A stretch of 30,597 bases of DNA from CAMYLR01 sp041577935 (GTDB taxonomy: Bacteria > Gemmatimonadota > Gemmatimonadetes > JACCXV01 > JAHWKZ01). The notes below the pieces were generated by a model. The model saw only the letters and a program-made list of their open reading frames with translations. It did not search any database and was not told the DNA's origin. The position numbers and the translations under genes are program-made. Shown here piece by piece: positions 16,983 to 23,927 of this stretch (positions within the stretch are counted from its first letter, which is position 1; each line of letters starts with the position of its first letter). The stretch lies in contig JBFGIA010000017.1 of NCBI GenBank assembly GCA_041577935.1, forward strand, positions 1-30,597. The letters run 5' to 3'.

Positions 16983-18011
16983 GTGCCCGACCGGACGCAC
17001 GATCGCGGTTGGGGAGAGTATCGGTTGGGGATCGTCGTGACGCTGGTGGTAGCCGCAGTCGTGATGACGGTGCTGCTACTCGGATCGCAACGCGGACCCT
17101 TCCTGCCTGACACACTGCCGTATTACCTCGAACTCGACGACGCGGCTGGGATCCGAGTCGGATCGTTCGTCCGGGTGGGCGGGATGCCAGCGGGTGAGGT
17201 GCGCGACGTCGAAATAGTGCCGCCGCGTCCACCGAAACCACCGCTTACGGGGGAAATCGTTCTACCGCCAGCGGAGTTCAAACTGACGGCTGACATCCGG
17301 ATACAGATCGAGGTCGAGGAGCGCTTCGAGCGTTACATAACGCCAACCTCGCGAGCGCAGCTCGTCAATCTGGGGCTCGGCGGCGAAAGGTACGTCCGGA
17401 TCACCGTCGGCGATGTGCGCGAGCCGCCGCTCGATGTCGGGTCGACGATACCGGCCGTCCCAAGCGCGGATTGGGACCTGATTCTGACCAAGCTTGCGCG
17501 AGCGCTCAACGAAGCGCAGGTGTTGATGGCGGTTGGGCGCGAGGTCCGCGCCGACATAGCTGCTGGAGGCGGCACAGCCGGGAAGCTGATGGACGCTGAT
17601 GCCGAGCTGTACTCGATTCTGGGCCGCGTGACCGATGACACCGAGCAGTTGCTGGCGGCGATCGATAGTGGCCCAGGGTTCATAGGAAGGTTCCGGAGCG
17701 ATCCCACATTGCGCAACCAGATCGCATCCCTCAAGCGGGAGATCGAGGTCCTCGACTCGTTGCGAAATGTGCCCGATAGCGGGTATCAGCGGTGGGCCAG
17801 CCCGACCGAGCTGGAAGCGGCGCTGGTCGATGCCGGATCACAGGCCGGAGCGGTACGCTCTCATCTGGACGCCGCGCACGGCACGCTGGGCCGGTTGGCC
17901 TACGATGAGGAACTCCAGCGGCAGCTCAGGGTACTTGAAGCGCGGGTTGCAGATCTGGCCCAGGCATTCCGCGATAACCCGTTAGGCTTCATTAACATAG
18001 AGCTTTTCTAG
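16983..18011 (+). CDS. MCE/MlaD family lipid-transport protein
   Basis: A 342-residue protein with a short cytoplasmic N-terminus, one membrane anchor at about residues 15-36 and an MCE domain at about 46-155: YYLELDDAAGIRVGSFVRVGG, then MPAGEVRDVEI, then ITPTSRAQLVNLGLGGERYVRI (each given in short pieces as YYLELDDAAGIRVG, MPAGEVRDVEI and LVNLGLGGERYVRI). The remaining 190 residues are mainly helical with heptad-like Leu spacing, probably a coiled-coil barrel or channel-forming needle. MCE proteins form hexamers that carry phospholipids between inner and outer membranes with an MlaE permease and MlaF ATPase, neither of which is next to it. The start is GTG at 16983, 2 nt after the metG stop, which suggests the same transcript. 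A terminator lies about 130 nt downstream. Confidence 0.88.
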   Translation: MPDRTHDRGWGEYRLGIVVTLVVAAVVMTVLLLGSQRGPFLPDTLPYYLELDDAAGIRVGSFVRVGGMPAGEVRDVEIVPPRPPKPPLTGEIVLPPAEFKLTADIRIQIEVEERFERYITPTSRAQLVNLGLGGERYVRITVGDVREPPLDVGSTIPAVPSADWDLILTKLARALNEAQVLMAVGREVRADIAAGGGTAGKLMDADAELYSILGRVTDDTEQLLAAIDSGPGFIGRFRSDPTLRNQIASLKREIEVLDSLRNVPDSGYQRWASPTELEAALVDAGSQAGAVRSHLDAAHGTLGRLAYDEELQRQLRVLEARVADLAQAFRDNPLGFINIELF

Positions 18012-18062
18012 AGGGATTCGCCCAGAAGCGTGGAACGGGGATTGCACTCCAGGTCCACCGAG

Positions 18063-18091
18063 TTGACACGGCAGTGCCCGGAAGCTAGCGT
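18063..18091 (+). promoter_or_regulatory. Candidate sigma-70-type promoter
   Basis: A perfect -35 hexamer TTGACA at 18063-18068 is followed, after 17 nt, by TAGCGT at 18086-18091, which keeps the three most important -10 positions (T, A and final T). It lies in the 174 nt gap between the MCE gene and the M23 gene, pointing toward the M23 gene. Transcription would start near 18098. The -10 match is only partial, so this is a reasonable but unproven promoter. Confidence 0.45.
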
Positions 18092-18137
18092 TTTTTGGCC
18101 TTTACTCGACGCGCCGCACCACATTATTAGAGTCTTC

Positions 18138-18161
18138 TGGCGGCATAGCCGCCAATTTTTT
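18138..18161 (+). terminator. Intrinsic (rho-independent) terminator
   Basis: A perfect 7-bp stem, TGGCGGC (18138-18144) with GCCGCCA (18148-18154), closes a 3-nt loop and is followed by one A and six T residues (18156-18161). This is the clearest terminator in the window. It can end the long upstream transcript that includes the MCE gene. Because it sits downstream of the only good promoter before the M23 gene, it could also act as an attenuator for that gene. Confidence 0.8.
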
Positions 18162-18185
18162 GCCATCTCTCGGGGGGATTGATCG

Positions 18186-19109
18186 GTGTTCGATCGTTTT
18201 GGGACGCTCATGTATATACCAAATGAAAAAAGCAAGGTACGATCCTTCCCGCTATCGACACGAACCGCTGTCGGCGCTGGCATGGTTGCCATCGGGGTGG
18301 TCGCGTTTGTTTCCGGCCTGGGGTTGGCGGCGTTTCTTGGCGGCGAGCTGCCCGGCAAAGCCACCGTCGTAGCCGAGAACGATCGCCTCCGCACCGAGTT
18401 GAAAGATGCGGAAGGCGAGATCGCAACGCTGGGTCAAACTCTCGAGACACTGTTGGATCGTGAGGAGGAGCTGCGGTTGGCGGCCGACCTGCCACCGGTT
18501 CCGCTCGAGGTTCAGGCGGTTGGTGTCGGTGGTCCTGGGCATACGCCGTTTGACGGCTCCGGGCTAGGCGATGCTCAACTTCACGACCGGGTGGCATCGA
18601 TGACGACTTCGCTCGATGTGCTGTTGCGGCGCAGCGAGCTGGTCGCGACCAGCTTCGAGGACGTCGAAAAGTCGATCGCGTCCAACCGCAAGCGATTCGA
18701 AGCTACGCCATCGATCTGGCCCGCCTCGGGCTTTTTGTCGAGCAGCTACTCGATGCGTCGTAGGCACCCCATCTTCCACGACGTCCGTCCTCACTTCGGG
18801 ATCGACATCTCAGCCAATCGGGGCAACCCGATTTTGGCTACCGCGGCCGGGCGCGTAGTTCGCGCCGGTTGGCAGAACGGGCACGGCAATCAGGTCGAGA
18901 TCGAGCACGGAAACGGCATTCTCACCAAGTACTCGCACGCTTCGAAGGTGCTCGTTAAGCCGGGCCAGAACGTCAAACGCGGAGATACGATCGCGTTGGT
19001 CGGATCGACTGGATACGCGATCGCGCCCCACGTGCACTATGAAGTGCATGAGAATGGGGATCCGGTTGATCCGCTCAAATACATCTTCCCAGACGCCATC
19101 GCCGACTGA
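18186..19109 (+). CDS. Membrane-anchored M23 metallopeptidase (peptidoglycan endopeptidase)
   Basis: A 307-residue protein with a basic cytoplasmic start, one membrane segment at about residues 28-50, a short coiled coil at about 60-105 and a C-terminal LytM/M23 domain at about 185-300. All zinc and catalytic residues are in place: H203 and D207 (HFGID), H251 (YSH), and H282 with H284 (HVHYE). It should therefore cut peptide cross-links in peptidoglycan, unlike the degenerate LytM domain of the EnvC-like protein at 13064-14281. The chosen start is GTG at 18186, preceded by a G-rich run at 18171-18177; an in-frame ATG at 18210 would shorten it by eight residues. It may have its own promoter at 18063-18091, with the terminator hairpin in the leader. 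Confidence 0.9.
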   Translation: MFDRFGTLMYIPNEKSKVRSFPLSTRTAVGAGMVAIGVVAFVSGLGLAAFLGGELPGKATVVAENDRLRTELKDAEGEIATLGQTLETLLDREEELRLAADLPPVPLEVQAVGVGGPGHTPFDGSGLGDAQLHDRVASMTTSLDVLLRRSELVATSFEDVEKSIASNRKRFEATPSIWPASGFLSSSYSMRRRHPIFHDVRPHFGIDISANRGNPILATAAGRVVRAGWQNGHGNQVEIEHGNGILTKYSHASKVLVKPGQNVKRGDTIALVGSTGYAIAPHVHYEVHENGDPVDPLKYIFPDAIAD

Positions 19110-19244
19110 GGTCACACATCGTGGCCGATCTCTTTGTTGCGCTCGTCGCGACGTTCTGCGGCGTACGTGAAGCACGCCTCGACCCGCTTTCCTCGCGCGT
19201 CTCGACATCCGCCACGCTGAGTGACCTGTGTGAATAGGACTTCG

Positions 19245-20531
19245 GTGACCCGGCCGCAACTCACGACCGTGGGGCAGGTTGGGGATCCGTCCCCGGCGCC
19301 GTTTGATCGGGCCGAGCTCGACAACGGTGCCCGTGTCCTTGTTCGTGCCAATCGCGCACAACCAATCGTAGCGGTCGATCTGTGGCTTGGGGTCGGCGCG
19401 GTCGACGAAGCCGACGAACACGTCGGCATCTCCCATTTTCTCGAACACATGTTCTTCAAGGGGACCGAGCGGTTCCCGCTGGGCGCAATGGATCGAGTGG
19501 TGAAAGAGATGGGTGGCTACAACAACGCCGCAACGTCGCTCGAGTTCACACATTACTTCATAGTCTCGCCGAGCGAATACTTCGAAACCTCGCTTGAGCT
19601 GTTGACCGATCACCTGCTGCGGCCGACGCTCCCGCCGCCCGAACTGGAGCGCGAGCGACAGGTTGTAAAGGAAGAGATCCGCCGTCGGAACGACTCGCCA
19701 CACGGACGGCTGTTCACTCGCCTAAGCCGGGCGGTCTTTGGCGACAGTCCCTACGGTCGAGAGGTTTTGGGGACCCCAGAATCGCTGGATCGCATCAGCC
19801 CCGACGTAATGCGCCGGTACTGGTCGGACCACTACGCGGCCGAGCGGTTGGTGGTAGCAGTCGCCGGAGACGTCGATCCAGCGACGGTCGTCGAGCAGGT
19901 CGCCGAGAGGTTGGACCCATTGCGCAGCGGCTCATCGGGGAGCGCTCCCGCGCCGCCGCCTCCACCAGCAACGGATCCGGTCGAGGACTCCATGGAGATC
20001 AACCAGGGGTACCTGGCTTGGGGGTTCAGAACCGCTGGGCGGACCGATCTCGATGAGCTCTGCGCACTGGACGTGGCGAGCACGATTCTTGGCGACGGTA
20101 TGACATCGCGTTTGTATCGGCGCTTGATCGACGAGCTGCGCCTGGTGACCTCAGTGAGCGCCTGGATGTACCCGCTTAAGGAGACCGGCGTCCTGGGAAT
20201 CGACGCGATTTGTGCGCCCGAGAAACGAGCCCAGGTCGAGTCTGAAATCACGGCTGTCGTATCGAAGGCGATCGAAGCCGGTTTTGAGGAAGAAGAGGTG
20301 CGCCGCGCGAAAGCGATGCTGGCTGCCGAATTCGCTTATGCGACCGAGACGAATGCGGCCGTTACAGGCACGCTCGGCGAGCACGAGGTGCTGTTCGGAG
20401 ACGCGGGCACTTTTCGTCGTCTGCTCGAGGGAATCGCCGCGGTGACCACCGAGGACGCGACGCGAGCGCTCGCCGAACGCGGCGACCCGGGTGCGGCGGT
20501 GCGAGCATGGGTGGGCCCCAATGGTTCTTGA
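19245..20531 (+). CDS. M16 family zinc peptidase, catalytic subunit
   Basis: A 428-residue M16 (pitrilysin/processing-peptidase type) protein. The inverted zinc motif HFLEH is at residues 64-68, in GISHFLEHMFFKGTERF, and the distal Glu is in VVKEEIRRR about 75 residues later, so the metal site is complete. In the C-terminal half, the segment aligned with the substrate-binding Arg/Tyr motif reads LIDELRLVT and lacks both residues. No clear signal peptide is seen. GTG at 19245 is preferred because AGGA at 19236-19239 sits 5 nt ahead; GTGs at 19221 and 19230 are alternatives. The 135 nt before it contain no promoter I can support. It overlaps the next M16 gene by 11 nt, so the two subunits are probably made together and form a heterodimer. 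Confidence 0.93.
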   Translation: MTRPQLTTVGQVGDPSPAPFDRAELDNGARVLVRANRAQPIVAVDLWLGVGAVDEADEHVGISHFLEHMFFKGTERFPLGAMDRVVKEMGGYNNAATSLEFTHYFIVSPSEYFETSLELLTDHLLRPTLPPPELERERQVVKEEIRRRNDSPHGRLFTRLSRAVFGDSPYGREVLGTPESLDRISPDVMRRYWSDHYAAERLVVAVAGDVDPATVVEQVAERLDPLRSGSSGSAPAPPPPPATDPVEDSMEINQGYLAWGFRTAGRTDLDELCALDVASTILGDGMTSRLYRRLIDELRLVTSVSAWMYPLKETGVLGIDAICAPEKRAQVESEITAVVSKAIEAGFEEEEVRRAKAMLAAEFAYATETNAAVTGTLGEHEVLFGDAGTFRRLLEGIAAVTTEDATRALAERGDPGAAVRAWVGPNGS

Positions 20532-21768
20532 TCACCGAAAACACGAGCTATCCGGCGGCACGACGGTCCTCGCCCGGCCTTTGAGCGCCAACGATATAGT
20601 CGCGCTGTATGCGGCGATTCCGATGGGCTCGCTGTACGAAACCGACGAAGAGGCTGGTATCTCTCAACTCGTTCAGAGTGTACTCCCAAGGGGTACCGCG
20701 CGGCGGTCGGCCGACGCGTTCCAGGATCGGTTGGCTGAGTTGGGCGCCGAGCTGGATACCAGCGCCGGCACTGACATGGGCTCGGTTACGTTGAAAGCGA
20801 CCGCTGAGACTTGGGAGCCGGCGGCCGAGCTGTTCCTCGAGGCCCTGACCCAGCCGGCATTCGCCGAGGACGAGGTCGCGTCCGAGGTCGAGCAGACGCT
20901 GGGCGCGCTCGAAGCCCGCGAGGACGAGCTGATGACTCGCGCGCTGGACCTTTTTCGGGAGGTGTTTTACAACGAACACCCCTATCACAAACCGGCGATC
21001 GGTTATCGCGAAACCGTTCGCGAGGTCGACCGAGACCAGGTTGTTGCTGCCGCGCATCGGTTCTACAGGCCGACGCCACCCGTCGTCACTGCCGTCGGTC
21101 GTTTCGAGACCGACCGTCTGTTGTCGATGTTCGAGTCGACGCTCGGGCCGTTGCCGATCGGGCCTCCGCCGGCTCGTCCGCCGGCACCCGAACCCGGTGG
21201 TGGAGCTCAGCGCATCGCGCTCGATCGGGACGCGGCTTACCTCGTTTACGGGTTCCCAGCCCCGGACTACACGCACGCCGACTATCCGATCGCGCGACTT
21301 ATCGACGCCGTCTTGGGGGGATCGATGTCGTCGCGCCTGTTCATCGAGCTGCGGGAGAAACGGTCGCTGGCGTATCAAGTGTCGACGTTCTACAGCGATC
21401 GAGTCGAGGGGTCGTTTCTTGCTGGGTACATCGTCACCGACCCCGATCGCGTCGAAGAGGCGGCCCGCGGGTTGGCGGCCGAGTTTAACCGCATCCTCGC
21501 CGAGCCGATTGGGGACGACGAGCTCTCCGCGGCGAAGCATTACCTGCGGGGGCGATTCCTTCTCGGCGTCGAGACAAACATGGCGCAGGCTTCGCGACTC
21601 GCGGCCTACGAGGTCTATGGCCTAGGTCACGACTTCGGCGACAAATGGGTGGCCGACGTCCAGTCGGTGACCGCCGAGCAGGTGCGCGCGGTCGCCCAGA
21701 GATGGTTGACTGGATCGCCAACTAGTGCGTGGATCGTGCGAACAGGTACGCCGGAGTTTGAGCTCTAG
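20521..21768 (+). CDS. M16 family protein, non-catalytic partner subunit
   Basis: A 415-residue M16 homologue without the zinc motif: the aligned position reads GISQLVQSVLPRGT. It keeps the C-terminal substrate-binding segment MSSRLFIELREKRSLAYQV, with the Arg278 and Tyr285 pair at the 7-residue spacing seen in active M16 enzymes. The zinc site and the Arg/Tyr pair are therefore divided between two neighbouring genes, as in bacterial heterodimeric M16B peptidases. The ATG at 20521 overlaps the end of the first subunit by 11 nt. Substrate is unknown; members of the group degrade peptides or trim exported proteins. Confidence 0.92.
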   Translation: MVLDHRKHELSGGTTVLARPLSANDIVALYAAIPMGSLYETDEEAGISQLVQSVLPRGTARRSADAFQDRLAELGAELDTSAGTDMGSVTLKATAETWEPAAELFLEALTQPAFAEDEVASEVEQTLGALEAREDELMTRALDLFREVFYNEHPYHKPAIGYRETVREVDRDQVVAAAHRFYRPTPPVVTAVGRFETDRLLSMFESTLGPLPIGPPPARPPAPEPGGGAQRIALDRDAAYLVYGFPAPDYTHADYPIARLIDAVLGGSMSSRLFIELREKRSLAYQVSTFYSDRVEGSFLAGYIVTDPDRVEEAARGLAAEFNRILAEPIGDDELSAAKHYLRGRFLLGVETNMAQASRLAAYEVYGLGHDFGDKWVADVQSVTAEQVRAVAQRWLTGSPTSAWIVRTGTPEFEL

Positions 21769-21828
21769 CGCCAAACGTTGCTAGCGTCGTCAAGCTGCCG
21801 GTAACTTGTCGAACCTGAACATCAGCCC

Positions 21829-21835
21829 AGGAGGT
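21829..21835 (+). promoter_or_regulatory. Strong ribosome binding site for the lipoprotein gene
   Basis: AGGAGGT, a near-perfect anti-16S match, lies 6 nt before GTG at 21842. It decides that start over the in-frame TTG at 21806 and puts the lipobox cysteine at residue 20, where a lipoprotein signal should be. Confidence 0.8.
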
Positions 21836-21841
21836 CCGCCG

Positions 21842-22576
21842 GTGGGAGTTGCCCGAAGCTCGCTCGTGCTTACGCTGTTTCTCGGCGCACTCGTCGCGTG
21901 CAGCACAGAGACTCAACTGATGATAGACGCCCACGGAGAGAATGCGGAAGGCGAAACGGTGCCGCTTTCGAACGTGTCGCTCGACATCCTTCCGTACGAC
22001 ATCGACGAGTTGTATGCCGAGCTTGAGGGCCGGTCCCAGCCGGGTGAGCCGCCGTCAGCGGATGCGATCCGCCAGCTTTCGCAACAGTATCAAGATGCAT
22101 GCTCATCGTATCGCGCAACGAGTGATTCGATCGAGGGCGTGCAGGCCCGCGCTAGCGCCATCTCGGATCGCACATCGGATGAGTATCGCCAGGCGTTTGA
22201 GGCCTACCAAGCGCTTGTGGCTCGCGAGAAGCAGCGCTTTGAGTCGTGTCAGAACATCACTGATCGTTACACCGGTGTTCGAGACGAATATCGAGAGACG
22301 CGCCGCGCCTGGGAAGAGCGTGCCTGGCCGGAAGACGCGTTCGCCGTGGCCGAAAACGCGCGGGTTGGTGAGATGCCCTTGCAGGTAGTGGAGACCGATC
22401 CCGATGGTCAGGCCACCGTCACCGTCCCCAATGGCTCATGGTGGATTCTGGGCGACGCACCTGTCCCGGGTTCGATCAGCCAACGTTATCGTTGGAACCT
22501 GCGCGTCGAGGCGGGGGGCGGAGAACAGGCCGTTCAGCTGACCGGAGAAAACGCGAGCCTCGAGCCGGTGTACTAG
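21842..22576 (+). CDS. Lipoprotein of unknown function with coiled coil
   Basis: A 244-residue protein. The signal is a clear lipoprotein type: basic Arg5, a hydrophobic core and LVAC with Cys20, followed by STE. The mature part has a short beta-like region (VPLSNVSLDILPYDIDELY), then a helical, probably coiled-coil section at about residues 60-160 with two cysteines (DACSSY and ESCQNI). The C-terminal domain (about 165-244) has alternating strands, including DPDGQATVTVPNGSWWILGD, similar in style to carboxypeptidase-regulatory or transthyretin-like folds. I do not recognise the family. It has one of the best ribosome sites in the window, so expression may be high. It sits between the M16 pair and the beta-oxidation genes, 40 nt before the thiolase. 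Confidence 0.75.
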   Translation: MGVARSSLVLTLFLGALVACSTETQLMIDAHGENAEGETVPLSNVSLDILPYDIDELYAELEGRSQPGEPPSADAIRQLSQQYQDACSSYRATSDSIEGVQARASAISDRTSDEYRQAFEAYQALVAREKQRFESCQNITDRYTGVRDEYRETRRAWEERAWPEDAFAVAENARVGEMPLQVVETDPDGQATVTVPNGSWWILGDAPVPGSISQRYRWNLRVEAGGGEQAVQLTGENASLEPVY

Positions 22577-22616
22577 TCGACCCGGCAATTCACGCGAGCC
22601 AACTCAAGGAGGCAGC

Positions 22617-23927
22617 ATGCCTCGACCCGGCAAGTGGGATCACGATCGACGCGTCGTCATCGTGGACGGGGTCCGAACACCGTTCGCCAAAGCCGGGACA
22701 GGGTTGGCCGACGTCGTGGCGTTGGAGCTGGCACGAACCGCGATTCGCGAACTCGTCGAGCGGACCGCAGTCGACGTAGGCCTTGTCGACGAGGTTATTC
22801 TCGGTAACGCTGCCCCTCCAGCCGACGCACCAAACATCGCGCGCGTCGCCGCTCTCGAAGCAGGGTTGCCTGAGCGCGCACCGGCGTTCTCCGTGGCGCG
22901 CAATTGTGCTTCCGGGTTTCAATCAATCACCGACGCTTACAACCAGATAGTCTTGGGGCAGTCGGACGTCGTCATCGCCGGCGGCGTCGAATCGATGTCC
23001 AACGTGCCGCTCCATTATCCGGACGAGTTCTCCGATGTGATGTCCGAGCTAGCGCGCTCGAAGTCAGTGGCCGGCAAGCTGACCGCCGCCACACAGCTCC
23101 GCCCGGCGCATCTAAAACCCGTGGTTGCATTGGCCGAGGGACTCACCGACCCGGTGTGCGGGCTCAACATGGGTGAAACAGCCGAGGTTCTAGCCCGCGA
23201 GTTCAGCCTGACCCGCGAGGCGCAGGATGAGTACGCGTTGCGATCGCATCAGCGGGCCGCTGAGGCGTGGGCCGCGGGTCGCTTCGCGGACGAGGTAACG
23301 CCGGTGTTTGTGCCACCCGACTACCGCGACGTGGTCGCCGAGGACGTAGGGTACCGCCCCGAGCAGAGCTTGGAGGCGCTGGCCAAGCTCAAGCCCGTGT
23401 TCGATCGCCGAAACGGAACCGTGACCGCCGGCAATTCATCGATGATCACCGATGGCGCGGCTGTCTTGTTGCTGATGGAGGAAAGCCGGGCCGCGGAATT
23501 GGGCTACAAGCCGCTGGCTCGGATCGCGTCCTTTGCCTTTGCCGGATTTGATCCGCGCCGGATGGGCCTCGGCCCAGCTGTCGCCACACCGATCGCTCTC
23601 GATCGCGCCGGCGTTTCACTCGATGCGATCGACCTGATCGAGCTGAACGAGGCCTTTGCGGCCGTCGTGCTCGCCAACATGGAAGTCTTTCCCTCTCGCC
23701 AGTGGGCGACCGAAGTGCTCAATCAATCGCAACCGATTGGCGAGATTCGAGACGAGCGGTTGAACGTCAACGGTGGCGCGATCGCGCTCGGCCACCCGAT
23801 CGCCGCTACAGGGTCGCGGCTCGTGCTAACGCTCACGCTGGAGATGAAGCGCCGCAACGCGAAGTGGGGTCTGGCGACCTTGTGCGTGGGCGGCGGACTC
23901 GGCGGAGCGATCGTCTTCGAGGCTTGA
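22617..23927 (+). CDS. fadI: Acetyl-CoA acyltransferase (3-ketoacyl-CoA thiolase), FadI-like
   Basis: A 436-residue thiolase that performs the last step of fatty-acid beta-oxidation, releasing acetyl-CoA. The nucleophile is C97 in RNCASGFQSI. The second catalytic block is NVNGGAIALGHPIAATG with H393, and the proton-transfer Cys is C423 in CVGGGLGGA. Blocks such as SHQRAAEAWAAGRF and FDRRNGTVTAGNSSMITDGAA, as well as the 436-residue length, match FadI more closely than FadA (the second block is FDRRNGTVTAGNS then SMITDGAA). A strong AAGGAGG at 22606-22612 precedes the ATG. The stop shares one base with the ATG of the fadJ-like gene (TGATG), so the beta and alpha subunits of the trifunctional complex are coupled. 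Confidence 0.95.
   Translation: MPRPGKWDHDRRVVIVDGVRTPFAKAGTGLADVVALELARTAIRELVERTAVDVGLVDEVILGNAAPPADAPNIARVAALEAGLPERAPAFSVARNCASGFQSITDAYNQIVLGQSDVVIAGGVESMSNVPLHYPDEFSDVMSELARSKSVAGKLTAATQLRPAHLKPVVALAEGLTDPVCGLNMGETAEVLAREFSLTREAQDEYALRSHQRAAEAWAAGRFADEVTPVFVPPDYRDVVAEDVGYRPEQSLEALAKLKPVFDRRNGTVTAGNSSMITDGAAVLLLMEESRAAELGYKPLARIASFAFAGFDPRRMGLGPAVATPIALDRAGVSLDAIDLIELNEAFAAVVLANMEVFPSRQWATEVLNQSQPIGEIRDERLNVNGGAIALGHPIAATGSRLVLTLTLEMKRRNAKWGLATLCVGGGLGGAIVFEA

Noticed and set aside
19109..19227. AGGTCAC at 19109-19115 and its inverted copy GTGACCT at 19221-19227 bracket the gap before the M16 pair.
   Set aside because: Seven bases separated by over 100 nt is expected by chance, and nothing nearby supports a binding site or a structure.
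21778..21807. Possible promoter TTGCTA, 18 nt, TAACTT before the unknown lipoprotein gene.
   Set aside because: Both hexamers match poorly and the spacing is not ideal; too weak to list as a feature.
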